Shown piece by piece: positions 49,220 through 57,717 of a stretch of DNA of 64,000 nucleotides (its first letter is position 1; each line of letters begins with the position of its first letter). The stretch is taken from NCBI RefSeq assembly GCF_039596395.1, contig NZ_JBCNJT010000001.1:965315-1029314 (forward strand), read 5' to 3'. The notes beneath the pieces are model-generated. The model saw only the letters and a program-made list of their open reading frames with translations, did not search any database and was not told the DNA's origin. Source of the DNA: Fluviicola sp. (GTDB taxonomy: Bacteria > Bacteroidota > Bacteroidia > Flavobacteriales_D > Crocinitomicaceae). Made by a program: the position numbers and the translations under genes.

Positions 49220-49789
49220 TCACAAAACCACTGCTTTCCGGATCCGGCTTAAATGTCGTTGTGTAATTCCCAGGTAGGAAGCCAGGTGTTGCACGGAAAT
49301 CTGCCGGATATATTCCGGTTGTTCTTCGATGAGGTTTTGGTAGCGTTCATGTGCCGAATCGCGTTGCAATTGAAATACGCGGCCTTCCAGTTCCAGGTAT
49401 TGCTGCTCGGCCATTATCTTCAGAAAATGGATCCAGGCCGGATTTTTAGCAAGTAATCCGTCGATTTGATCTTTGGGAATAATCAACAGTTCCGCATCCG
49501 AAAGTGCCTGGATGTATTCCACGCTTCCTTTTCCGGTAATGAATGCGGAATAGGCAGCCATCATATCACCCGGAAAGCGAAAGCAATAAGTCATTTCGTT
49601 GCCGCTCGGAGTGACATAAAAAGAACGGAAGACGCCTTTTTCAATAAAAGCGACTTCCGAACATTTTTCTCCTTCGTGCACGAAGTAGCTTCCCTTTTTC
49701 ACAGGACGTTTTGAAAATAAGCTCACGGCATCTTCAATTTCAGCTGCTGTGAAAAGATTGAAATGTGCTAAAAATGATTGCAATTGCAT
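49220..49789 (-). CDS. Crp/Fnr-family transcriptional regulator
   Basis: 189 residues. The N-terminal cyclic-nucleotide-binding fold is shown by FSKRPVKKGSYFVHEGEKCSEVAFIEKGVFRSFYV and FPGDMMAAYSAF; the C-terminal winged helix has ISVQHLASYLGITQRHLSRIRKAVVL. No Cys cluster for an Fe-S centre, so it is not Fnr itself. The ligand is unknown. Family relatives in Bacteroidota regulate respiratory or stress genes. The neighbouring oxidoreductase on the same strand is a candidate target. Confidence 0.88.
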   Translation of the reverse strand: MQLQSFLAHFNLFTAAEIEDAVSLFSKRPVKKGSYFVHEGEKCSEVAFIEKGVFRSFYVTPSGNEMTYCFRFPGDMMAAYSAFITGKGSVEYIQALSDAELLIIPKDQIDGLLAKNPAWIHFLKIMAEQQYLELEGRVFQLQRDSAHERYQNLIEEQPEYIRQISVQHLASYLGITQRHLSRIRKAVVL

Positions 49790-49825
49790 GCGTTAAAATT
49801 ACGAATTGCAGGTGCGAATTGCATG

Positions 49826-51340
49826 TTATTCTTTGATCAGTTTTTGCACATGGATTTCTTTCCCGTTGTTGTCTGTGAAAATGAGTTGGTATGCTCCCGA
49901 GGCCAGAGAATTCAATGACAGGACTGTAAGTTTGTTTACGGGATATGCTTCGATGAACCTTCCAGCGGCATCTACCAATCGAACGGATGTTACGGATTCG
50001 TTTTCAATGGAAAGAGTCAATTTGTCCGAAAAAGGATTCGGGTAAAGAACTATTCCGGAGGAGTTTTCTTCCGAAAGTCCTAAACTCTGACTGATGTCAA
50101 TATCAGCAAGCATGAAATTGGCTTCATTGTTCGAGTAGCGGGACGATCCTCCGACGATAATGTGTCCGTTCGTTTTTAGTTCGATTGTTTGCAGATAATC
50201 GTGATCCGGTGACACATCTACCGTAAATGTTCCTGTTCCGTTAAAACTGTTGTCTGTGCTGCCATTGCTGTTCAGGCGTGTGATGGAAAAACCGGCGTTG
50301 TATAAACTGACTTCCTGCGTTCCGCCGATGAGGAATTTCCCGTCGGGTTGAACAGCGAAATCGACATAAGGATAGGAATGTGTCACGACTCCGTTGGTAC
50401 CGAAACCCGTGTCGAACGTTCCATCCGGGTTTATTTTTGCCAGGATAGCTCCCATGGCTTGTCCGCCCATCACGATCTGGCCATTCGGAAGTTCAACGGC
50501 TTTTTGCAGAAACTCGTCCACTTCAGGACTTCCGCTAAACGGATACAGATCTGCAATGACCTTTCCGTTTGTTCCGAAACTAGTAACAAAATTGCCGTTC
50601 AGGTCCAGTTTGCAATACGCCACTTTCATATTGTTTTGATCAGTGATGTCGTAACCCACGCAAAGAATGGTATTGTCGGAAAGTAAAATGGCATCCCAGA
50701 GAATAAACGTGAAATTGGCATCTGACAAGAATTTCGAACCGCTATTCCCGAAATTCGGGTCGAGTACTCCGCTGGAGTTGATCTTGCTCACAACTCCTGT
50801 GCCGTAGCTGTTTCCCGCCAATAAAACGGAACCATTGCCCGGTACGATCATTTTTGCAATGTGACTGTTCGGATGGGAAAGTTTGAAAATACCATTGTTC
50901 CCGAAAGTATTGTCTAAACTTCCGGTGGTGGTATAGCGGACAACAAAAGAGTTGTAATCGCCCGGGCCGCTTGGAGTCGGACCTAAATAAGAGGAACCTG
51001 CTACTAGGATTTTTCCGTCGTTTTGTAACCGGATATCCAATGGAAATTCGGAATAATCGATGGTGGTTTTGACCATTCCATTCGTGCCGAAATTGGAAAG
51101 CAGGATGCCGTTGTGCGAATGTTTGGTCACTGTCAGGTGATAAATGCCCGAAGATCCTGGTTCCATGCTATATCCTGCACTGAAAATCGTTCCGCCGGCA
51201 TCCGTAGCAATACGGTTTATTTCCGTCGTATTCGGAGTGATGGCAATTCCGTTATTCCCGAAAATGGGATTTAAATGAACCGGTTGGGCAAATGCTGAAA
51301 CTCCTGCGATGGAGATGAAAAGAGTAGAAAATAATTTCAT
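49826..51340 (-). CDS. Delta-60 repeat protein with T9SS type A sorting domain
   Basis: 504 residues with signal peptide KLFSTLFISIAGVSAFA. The body consists of delta-60-type repeats: FGNNGIAITPN, ILVAGSSYLG, TGSLDNTFGNNGIFKLS, VLLAGNSYG, SGVLDPNFGNSG, DNTILCVGYDI, GQIVMGGQAMG, KFLIGGTQEV, GSTDNSFNGTGTFT, HIIVGGSSR. They should form a beta-propeller. The C-terminal about 75 residues are a type A sorting signal: IVLYPNPFSDKLTLSIE, VRLVDAAGRFIEAY, ASGAYQLIFTDNNG, VQKLIKE. It is exported by the type IX system and may be surface-attached or released. Ligand unknown. Confidence 0.92.
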   Translation of the reverse strand: MKLFSTLFISIAGVSAFAQPVHLNPIFGNNGIAITPNTTEINRIATDAGGTIFSAGYSMEPGSSGIYHLTVTKHSHNGILLSNFGTNGMVKTTIDYSEFPLDIRLQNDGKILVAGSSYLGPTPSGPGDYNSFVVRYTTTGSLDNTFGNNGIFKLSHPNSHIAKMIVPGNGSVLLAGNSYGTGVVSKINSSGVLDPNFGNSGSKFLSDANFTFILWDAILLSDNTILCVGYDITDQNNMKVAYCKLDLNGNFVTSFGTNGKVIADLYPFSGSPEVDEFLQKAVELPNGQIVMGGQAMGAILAKINPDGTFDTGFGTNGVVTHSYPYVDFAVQPDGKFLIGGTQEVSLYNAGFSITRLNSNGSTDNSFNGTGTFTVDVSPDHDYLQTIELKTNGHIIVGGSSRYSNNEANFMLADIDISQSLGLSEENSSGIVLYPNPFSDKLTLSIENESVTSVRLVDAAGRFIEAYPVNKLTVLSLNSLASGAYQLIFTDNNGKEIHVQKLIKE

Positions 51341-51390
51341 AATGAACGTTTGTGTCTACTCAATACCATTGAAAAAATGAAAGGTTGTCA

Positions 51391-51428
51391 AAAAAGTAGG
51401 GGCGGAAAATTTTCCGCCCCTACTTTTT
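51391..51428. repeat. Perfect 38-bp palindrome, dispersed family member 4
   Basis: Arms 51391-51409 and 51410-51428 are perfectly complementary over 19 bp: AAAAAG ends, TAGGGGCGG core, AAAATTTT centre. It lies between two minus-strand genes, 17 bases past the stop of the M16 gene, so it can terminate that gene. Confidence 0.9.
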
Positions 51429-51444
51429 CTATTTTAGTTAAATA

Positions 51445-53526
51445 TTACTCAAACAATGCCTTGTCAACCGTTCCGTTGAATTCGATAGATTTTACAGCAC
51501 CTGAAAGCGTCATTTCGCCCATTACCTGGGTTAATTTGTGCGCAAAAAGGAATCCGTTCACATCTTTGTAATCATCGTACATCGTTGTTGCTTCCACTGT
51601 TTCTTCACCTTGTTTGGTGATGGAAACTGTTTTGAATTTCAGGTTGGTTGCTGCATCGAAGTAATCGTAAGACTCTTTCTGACCGTCGTTTGTCATCAAC
51701 ACGTAGTAATCTTTTCCGGCAATGGTCTCGATTCCTTTGATCTCGTATTTCATTCCGGAAGTCTTGTAAGTTGCTTCAGGGAATAAACCTTCGCCTTTCT
51801 TTTTCGCAGCGATTTCTTCCGCAGACATGGCTTCTTTTCCGGTTTGCATGCTCATTTCAGAACCTTTTGTTCCATCGTAATAAGAGCTTTGGAAAACCAT
51901 TCCCTGTGCTTCGATTTTCATTGCTTCCTTGTTCGGAGCAACAAAAGCATCCGTCATGGTGATCACTACCGGAATCTGAGGAGAAGAAAGTTCGATTTTC
52001 TTAACTACCGACTTTACTTTCTTCATTTTCTTTTCCAAATCCTTTGCAGAAGCTGTTTTCGTTACGGTATTGATGTAACGCTCGATCAATTGGTCGGCAG
52101 TGATGTCGGACTTCTTCATTTCCTTCACCGGATTTCCGAACGGATCCAGTTTTTCGATCACACCGTCGCTGTCAAATGCTTTCAACTTCGGCAAGATATC
52201 TTCGTTTCCGACAACTACGATGTTGAACCCGTTTTTGAAGTATTTCTGGGCAACTGTCAGTACGTCGTCTTTAGTGATCGCATCCAAACGCTTCAAATAA
52301 GTCTGGTAGTAATCTGCCGGCAGGTTATCGCGAATGATACTCAATGCGAAACGTGCAATAGTCTGAGGTCTTTCCAATGAACGTGCAAAGCTTCCCGCCA
52401 TTGCTGACTTCGCTAAGTTTAATTCATCATCAGTCACATAGCTGTCGCTGATTTTTGTAATCTCAGCCAACAATTCCGTGATGGCAGAATCCGTTACTTC
52501 GTTTCTGAAACTTCCGGATGTTCCGAACCAGCTTCCGTCTCTTGTTACTTCGAAAGAAGTATAAGCACCGTAAGTATAAGCTTTGTCCTCACGCAGGTTT
52601 TGCATGATGCGCGCTCCGAAAGAACCACCGCCCAAAATGCTGTTCATCACATTCAAAGCGATCTGGTCAGAAGCTCCCGGTTTCATTTCGATCGGGAAAG
52701 TGATAGAGATCACCGATTGTACCGCTCCCGGTTTGTTTACGAAAATCACGCGGTTTCCTTTCGCTTTCAATCCTGTTCCGAAATCTTCTTTATACGCTTG
52801 TCCGCCTTTCCATGCTCCGAAATACTTTTCGGCCATTTTTAGTGCGTTTTCTTTGTTGATATCACCTACGATTACCAGGTATGCCCCGTTCGGAGTAAAT
52901 ACCTGCTTGTAATTGTTTTTTACATCGTCCAGAGTGATTGCAGCCAGAGAAGCTTCATCCATCACTTCACCAAGCGGGTGATTCGGGAAATCGATCTTTG
53001 ATTCTGCATTGGAAGCCATGGTGTTTGGGTCTGATTTCGCAGACAACAACCCGGATTCGTTTTGTTTTTTGATACGGTCGAACTCACTTTGCGGGAAAGC
53101 GGCGTTCATGGTTACATCCTGCATGATGTCCAATCCTGTTTCCATATGTTTGGTCAAACAAGAGAAATAAACGGAATGGCCGTCTGCACTCAGGTCAGCT
53201 CCCATGTTATCCACTTCCTTATCTAATACGTCTTTTGAACGTTTGGTGGTTCCGGAAGTCAGCAATTGCCCCATCATGTTGTTGGTTCCTGCTTTCGAAC
53301 CTTCGATCATTGGCGAAGCTCCCATGGTAAGCGAGAAAGAAACACGCGGTAATTTATGGTTCTCAGAAAGGATTACGGTAATTCCGTTGCTCAATTTGAA
53401 AACTTCTGAGTTCTTGATATTAATAGTTGGTGCCGCAGCTGCAGCCGGTCTTACAGAACGATCAATTTGTTGTCCGTAAACCCCTGTAAATGCTGTTAAA
53501 GCAACCAGTGTAATTAACTTTTTCAT
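51445..53526 (-). CDS. M16 peptidase-like protein, non-catalytic subunit, with extra C-terminal domain
   Basis: 693 residues, signal peptide KKLITLVALTAFTGVYG. The M16 fold begins FKLSNGITVILSENHKLPRVSFSLTMGASPMIEGSKAGTN, but the HxxEH zinc site is replaced: the position expected to hold it reads MMGQLLTSGTTKRS. The second M16 half has TPNGAYLVIVGDINKENALKMAEKYFGAWKG and SFGARIMQNLREDKAYTYGAY. The last about 180 residues (from PVVITMTDAFVAPNK) resemble a lipoprotein-sorting/DUF4292-like beta domain. It probably pairs with the active subunit encoded immediately upstream (gap 6 bases), as in other two-component M16 enzymes. Periplasmic location. Confidence 0.88.
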   Translation of the reverse strand: MKKLITLVALTAFTGVYGQQIDRSVRPAAAAAPTINIKNSEVFKLSNGITVILSENHKLPRVSFSLTMGASPMIEGSKAGTNNMMGQLLTSGTTKRSKDVLDKEVDNMGADLSADGHSVYFSCLTKHMETGLDIMQDVTMNAAFPQSEFDRIKKQNESGLLSAKSDPNTMASNAESKIDFPNHPLGEVMDEASLAAITLDDVKNNYKQVFTPNGAYLVIVGDINKENALKMAEKYFGAWKGGQAYKEDFGTGLKAKGNRVIFVNKPGAVQSVISITFPIEMKPGASDQIALNVMNSILGGGSFGARIMQNLREDKAYTYGAYTSFEVTRDGSWFGTSGSFRNEVTDSAITELLAEITKISDSYVTDDELNLAKSAMAGSFARSLERPQTIARFALSIIRDNLPADYYQTYLKRLDAITKDDVLTVAQKYFKNGFNIVVVGNEDILPKLKAFDSDGVIEKLDPFGNPVKEMKKSDITADQLIERYINTVTKTASAKDLEKKMKKVKSVVKKIELSSPQIPVVITMTDAFVAPNKEAMKIEAQGMVFQSSYYDGTKGSEMSMQTGKEAMSAEEIAAKKKGEGLFPEATYKTSGMKYEIKGIETIAGKDYYVLMTNDGQKESYDYFDAATNLKFKTVSITKQGEETVEATTMYDDYKDVNGFLFAHKLTQVMGEMTLSGAVKSIEFNGTVDKALFE

Positions 53527-53532
53527 GATTCG

Positions 53533-55005
53533 TTACTGTTTTTGTTCTTTGGGTAAATAATAAAGAATGATTCGGTTGTCCTGAGTCAGATATTTTTTAG
53601 CAACGCGCTGAATATCTTCACGGGTAATGCTCATGTAGATTTCCATTTGCTTATTGATCAGTTCCGTACTTCCGAAATACATTTTGTTTTGAGCCAAATT
53701 CTCAGCAATACCAGCTACTGTGGAGTTGGAGCTTACGATCTGGTTCTCGAACTGGTTGCGAACAGCCTGGAATTCTTCTTCGGAAATCAGGTTGTCCTGG
53801 ATCGATTTGATCTCTTCGTCCAATGATTTTTCCAGGTCTTCCACTTTTGTTCCGTTAGCAGCAATTGCAGCAACGATCCCCAATCCCGGATCTTCCATGT
53901 TGAAAGCGAAGGAGAAAGCAGCAACCGCCTGTTGTTTTTTCTCCACGATGTCTTTATTCATGCGGGAAGAGTTACTTCCTGACAAAACAGCGTTCAGCAT
54001 TTCAATGGCAGCGAAATCCTTGTCTGTTTCTTTCGGGAACTTGTATCCCATGAATACTGCAGGCAATTGGATATTGTCGTAAACCGTTTCTCTCTGAATC
54101 CCGGAAATAGGTTCGAAAGCAGGATTTGGTTTTGGAATCTCACAGGCCATTGCCGTGTATTTCTTCAACAATTCTTTTGCTTTCGCATCCGTCGGGTTAT
54201 TGAAGTTTTTCGGGTCGAAAGATAATTTCTCCACTCCGTATTTTGTTTTGAATTCGCCTTCACCCAGGTTCTCGAAATCACGGAACAGGTTAATTGCCTG
54301 TCCTTTCGGAACAGAAGCAAAGTATTTGTCGATCCATTTTTTCGTTTGCTCCACATTGATATCTCCCGCAATGGAAAGAATCGCATTGGAAGGAACGTAG
54401 AATGTGTGGTAGAAATTCACGTAATCGATTTCCTGTGCAGCATTCAGATCTTCCATACTTCCGATCGGTACCCAACGGTAAGGATGGTTTTTGTAAGCCA
54501 TTTTGAACAGGTTTTCCATGAAAGTAGCGTAAGGCTGATTGTCTACACGCTGTCTTTTTTCTTCTTTCACAACTTCGCGCTGTGTTTCAACACCAGTTTG
54601 ATCCACTTTTGCATGCAACAAACGCTCGCTTTCCAGCCATAATCCCAATTCCAATTGGTTGGAAGGAAGGATTTCGTAGTAATAGGTTCTGTCCTGGCTG
54701 GTATTTGCATTCAGTGCTCCACCGTTTTTCTCCACCAATTCGGAGTATTCTCCGCGTTTGATGTTGGTAGAACCTTCAAATAATAAGTGTTCGAAGAAGT
54801 GGGCAAATCCTGTTCTGGAAGGATTTTCGTTTTTAGAACCTACGTGGTACATAACTGAAACAGCTACTATCGGAGTAGCATGTTCCTCATGTAAAATGAC
54901 ATGCATTCCGTTTGCCAGGTCGTATTCGATGTACTTTACCTTCTCCTGGGAGAATCCGGTGATCGAAGACGAAAGCAACAATGCTGTAAAAAGACTTTTT
55001 TTCAT
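53533..55005 (-). CDS. M16 zinc metallopeptidase, catalytic subunit
   Basis: 490 residues from ATG 55005 (longer frame to 55044 rejected, since MKKSLFTALLLSSSITGFSQ is a signal peptide). The HxxEH zinc motif is in GFAHFFEHLLFEGSTN near residue 75, with the downstream Glu in REVVKEEKRQR. Typical M16 segments follow: HPYRWVPIGSMEDLNAA, YVPSNAILSIAGDI, LPAVFMGYKFPKETD. The second half continues as a non-catalytic domain to the C-terminus. It acts in the periplasm on small peptides, likely with the subunit encoded 6 bases downstream. Confidence 0.93.
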   Translation of the reverse strand: MKKSLFTALLLSSSITGFSQEKVKYIEYDLANGMHVILHEEHATPIVAVSVMYHVGSKNENPSRTGFAHFFEHLLFEGSTNIKRGEYSELVEKNGGALNANTSQDRTYYYEILPSNQLELGLWLESERLLHAKVDQTGVETQREVVKEEKRQRVDNQPYATFMENLFKMAYKNHPYRWVPIGSMEDLNAAQEIDYVNFYHTFYVPSNAILSIAGDINVEQTKKWIDKYFASVPKGQAINLFRDFENLGEGEFKTKYGVEKLSFDPKNFNNPTDAKAKELLKKYTAMACEIPKPNPAFEPISGIQRETVYDNIQLPAVFMGYKFPKETDKDFAAIEMLNAVLSGSNSSRMNKDIVEKKQQAVAAFSFAFNMEDPGLGIVAAIAANGTKVEDLEKSLDEEIKSIQDNLISEEEFQAVRNQFENQIVSSNSTVAGIAENLAQNKMYFGSTELINKQMEIYMSITREDIQRVAKKYLTQDNRIILYYLPKEQKQ

Positions 55006-55110
55006 GTTGAATTTTTCGACTTGTTTGCACGAAAATAACAACAAAAATTGCTTTACAACTAATTAGGTGAATTTCGGACAGAAAACTGGACGAACGGTTT
55101 TTATCTGCTT

Positions 55111-55144
55111 TCAGTAAGGCCAAAAAAATTTTCGGCCTTACTGA
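55111..55144. repeat. Hairpin with AAAATTTT centre between divergent genes
   Basis: TCAGTAAGGCC (55111-55121) pairs with GGCCTTACTGA (55134-55144) around an A/T-rich centre. The layout resembles the TAGGGGCG..AAAATTTT palindromes but the arms differ. It lies in the divergent gap between the M16 catalytic subunit and the next gene, where a terminator has no obvious use. Confidence 0.6.
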
Positions 55145-55186
55145 GCTTAACAATTAGTTAGCATGGTTTTTGTTATATTCGGGACT

Positions 55187-56269
55187 ATGAAATTTTTGAC
55201 TTTTGGCTTTTTGCTGCTTACATCCGGTCTTTTTGCACAGAAACAGACTGTTTTCGCCTATATGGACTACAACAATTTTTTTCACTCTTTCAAGGACGGC
55301 TATTTCAACCAGGTTGATCACCAGGCTGTAACGGGAATTGCCTACGGAGACGAAGTGATCGCTTATTACAACAACCAGCGGGATTTCAAGATCTACGACG
55401 GAACATTTTCCAGGGTTATGACCAATCAGCCGGCTACTTTTAAAATCTCAGATCACCTGGCAGCCTGGAATATCGGGCAATTGCTGTTTTACTACGAGAA
55501 CGGAAAACCACACAATATGACTTCTTTCGGCGGCGATTATTGGGTGACGGATTCATTGATTACTTTCCAGGATACGCGCTACAATTCATTGAATGTGGTT
55601 TACCAGGGGAAAATTTCCACATTGATGCAAAGTACCACAGACCTTCCTGCACCGGTCGTACAGGGCGATAACCTGGTTGTGTTCAAGGACAACGGGGATA
55701 TTTTCAAAGTGTTTTACCGCGGACAGATTTACGACATCGGTACATACAATGGAACGGACTTTGAATTTTTCGCAGGAACAGATATCCTGGGCTTCAACGA
55801 TCCGCAGACACGCACATTTGCAGTTTTCCAGGACGGTGAGTTTTTGGATGTGGAAGAATTCAGAGCACCGAAAGTAAAAGCCGGAAGAGGATTCCTGGCT
55901 TACGAAGATTTGCAGGGAAACCTGAAGTTCTACGGAAAAGGCAAGTATGAAACTTTGAGTTCTTTTGCCCAGTTCTGGGATGCCAAAGATGATTTGGTTG
56001 TTTGGGGCGATGCAAATACAACTTACCAATATTACAAAGGAGAAAAGAAAAACCTGGCCAATTTCGTAGTGAAAGAATGGCAGATGAAAAACGATGTGGT
56101 GGCTTTCAGGACCCTTATGGGCGGAGTAGGAGCTTCCGTAGCGGGTGTATACAAGGAAGTGACTTCGATCAACGATACGGATTTCATCATCAACGGTCAT
56201 GGTGTGATGGTACAAATGAAGAACCGCGCGGTGATTGTTTTGTACAACGGACAGATCTACCGCGACTAA
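55187..56269 (+). CDS. Secreted beta-propeller-like protein of unknown function
   Basis: 360 residues from ATG 55187, with signal peptide MKFLTFGFLLLTSGLFAQ; the longer frame to 55163 is not needed. The body has about nine repeats of roughly 40 residues, each ending in an aromatic/Asp-rich turn: VIAYYNNQRDFKIYDG, LLFYYENGKPHNM, LITFQDTRYNSLNVVYQGK, LVVFKDNGDIFKVFYRGQ, ILGFNDPQTRTFAVFQDGE, FLAYEDLQGNLKFYGKG, LVVWGDANTTYQYYKGE, VVAFRTLMGG and AVIVLYNGQIYRD. That suggests a WD-like or other beta-propeller. No named family is recognised. It is divergent from the M16 pair. Confidence 0.72.
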   Translation: MKFLTFGFLLLTSGLFAQKQTVFAYMDYNNFFHSFKDGYFNQVDHQAVTGIAYGDEVIAYYNNQRDFKIYDGTFSRVMTNQPATFKISDHLAAWNIGQLLFYYENGKPHNMTSFGGDYWVTDSLITFQDTRYNSLNVVYQGKISTLMQSTTDLPAPVVQGDNLVVFKDNGDIFKVFYRGQIYDIGTYNGTDFEFFAGTDILGFNDPQTRTFAVFQDGEFLDVEEFRAPKVKAGRGFLAYEDLQGNLKFYGKGKYETLSSFAQFWDAKDDLVVWGDANTTYQYYKGEKKNLANFVVKEWQMKNDVVAFRTLMGGVGASVAGVYKEVTSINDTDFIINGHGVMVQMKNRAVIVLYNGQIYRD

Positions 56270-56428
56270 TTCCAATTGCAAATTGCGAATGTCGGATCAA
56301 AGAAATTGAAAATGAACAATTGAAAAGAATTGGCGCTTTCAGATAGCTCCATGTAATTTGTCAATGATACTTTCTCTTTTTTAACGTATTACTTTTTCAA
56401 TTTTACATTTTACATTTTCAATTAGTCT

Positions 56429-56436
56429 TATCTTTG
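56429..56436 (+). promoter_or_regulatory. -7 box of the DUF4494 operon
   Basis: TATCTTTG lies 21 bases before the ATG at 56458. The surrounding ATTTTACATTTTCAATTAGTC resembles the region ahead of cbs at 41490. Confidence 0.55.
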
Positions 56437-56457
56437 TTATTCTTAAAAAATTGATAA

Positions 56458-57063
56458 ATGAATAGTTGGTTTACCGTAAAGGTTAAATATACAAAACAGT
56501 TGGAAGACGGTACTTTCAAGCGTGTTTCAGAGCCGTATCTGGTAGCTGCAATGACTTTCACAGATGCGGAAGCCCGCATTTACGAAGAATTGGGAAGCCT
56601 GATCCGCGGTGAGTTCGTTGTAACGGGAATTACACGCACGGATTTCCACGATATTTTCCACTACGAAGACGCAGATGTCTGGTACAAATGCAAAATCACA
56701 TATGAAGCCGGAGGTGACGGTGGTGAAGAAGGAGCGAAAGCGAAAAAAGTTTCTCAGAACTTCATCGTAACGGCTCATTCGGTAAAAGATGCCTACGAAC
56801 GTTTGAAAGAAAGTTTGGGCGGAATGATGATCGATTATGTCATTCCTTCCATTACCATTTCACCGATCGTTGATGTATTCCCTTTCGGAGATGAATCGGA
56901 AGACCGTGTTGCGGTAGATTTTGAAAAGCAGGTGAAAGCAGAAGTTGCTGAGCACGCTATGGGAACGAAAACGGTATTTTCAGCACCGGGATCGGATGTT
57001 GACGAGTTCGAAGATGACGAAGATTCTGTTATTGACGACCAATTCGGAGAAGAAGAAGAATAA
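56458..57063 (+). CDS. DUF4494 protein
   Basis: 201 residues, beginning MNSWFTVKVKYTKQLEDGTFKRVSEPYLVAAMTFTDAEARIYEELG, the DUF4494 signature; the middle has RTDFHDIFHYEDADVWYKCKI and FIVTAHSVKDAYERLKESLG. The C-terminus is very acidic (DVDEFEDDEDSVIDD). No signal peptide or membrane helix. The family is confined to Bacteroidota and has no known function. It is followed after 3 bases by pdxH, and a third gene (M16) after another 3, so all three form an operon. Confidence 0.9.
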   Translation: MNSWFTVKVKYTKQLEDGTFKRVSEPYLVAAMTFTDAEARIYEELGSLIRGEFVVTGITRTDFHDIFHYEDADVWYKCKITYEAGGDGGEEGAKAKKVSQNFIVTAHSVKDAYERLKESLGGMMIDYVIPSITISPIVDVFPFGDESEDRVAVDFEKQVKAEVAEHAMGTKTVFSAPGSDVDEFEDDEDSVIDDQFGEEEE

Positions 57064-57066
57064 AAA

Positions 57067-57714
57067 ATGGACGATTTCCTCGATGTAATTCGAAACGATC
57101 ATCATCAATTTGACAAAGGGAAACTGGAAGATCATTTTGGTGATGAACCTTTTACTTTATTGGCCAAATGGCTGAGAGAAGCAATTGAGAAACCCGCAAC
57201 AGAACCCAATGCGATGACAGTTTCGACCCTGGGACTGGACGGATTTCCGAGAGCCCGCGTGGTGTATTGGAAAGAATTGCTCGAAGAAGGAATTGTTTTT
57301 TATACCAACTATTCCAGTGATAAAGGAAAAGCGATCGAAGCCAATCCGCAGGTAAATGCCTTGTTGTATTGGCCGGAGTTGGAGCGCCAGATCAGTATTA
57401 CCGGTTTCGCTGAAAAAGTTCCGGCTGAAATGAGCGATGCTTATTTTGAATCACGTCCAAGGGGAAGTAAGCTCGGAGCCTGGGCATCCCACCAAAGTGA
57501 AGTGCTGGATTCCAGGGATGAACTGGAAAAAAGAGTAGCCGAATACGCTGAAAAGTTCCCGGATTATGTTCCAAGGCCGGAACATTGGGGAGGTTACCTG
57601 ATTCGTCCGATCAACGTGGAATTCTGGCAGGGACGCCCTTCGCGTTTGCACGACCGCATTGTTTTTAATCTGAAACCGGATAATTCTTGGGAACTTCATC
57701 GCAAGAATCCTTAA
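57067..57714 (+). CDS. pdxH: Pyridoxamine/pyridoxine 5'-phosphate oxidase
   Basis: 215 residues. It oxidises pyridoxamine or pyridoxine 5'-phosphate to PLP with FMN. Family signatures are EPNAMTVSTLGLDGFPRARVVYWKEL, FYTNYSSDKGKAIEANPQVNALLYWPELERQI, YFESRPRGSKLGAWAS and the C-terminal RPEHWGGYLIRPINVEFWQGRPSRLHDR. Cytosolic. The length is normal. It supplies PLP for the several PLP enzymes of this window (sdaA is Fe-S, but cbs, metZ and the deaminase use PLP). Confidence 0.96.
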   Translation: MDDFLDVIRNDHHQFDKGKLEDHFGDEPFTLLAKWLREAIEKPATEPNAMTVSTLGLDGFPRARVVYWKELLEEGIVFYTNYSSDKGKAIEANPQVNALLYWPELERQISITGFAEKVPAEMSDAYFESRPRGSKLGAWASHQSEVLDSRDELEKRVAEYAEKFPDYVPRPEHWGGYLIRPINVEFWQGRPSRLHDRIVFNLKPDNSWELHRKNP

Positions 57715-57717
57715 TGA

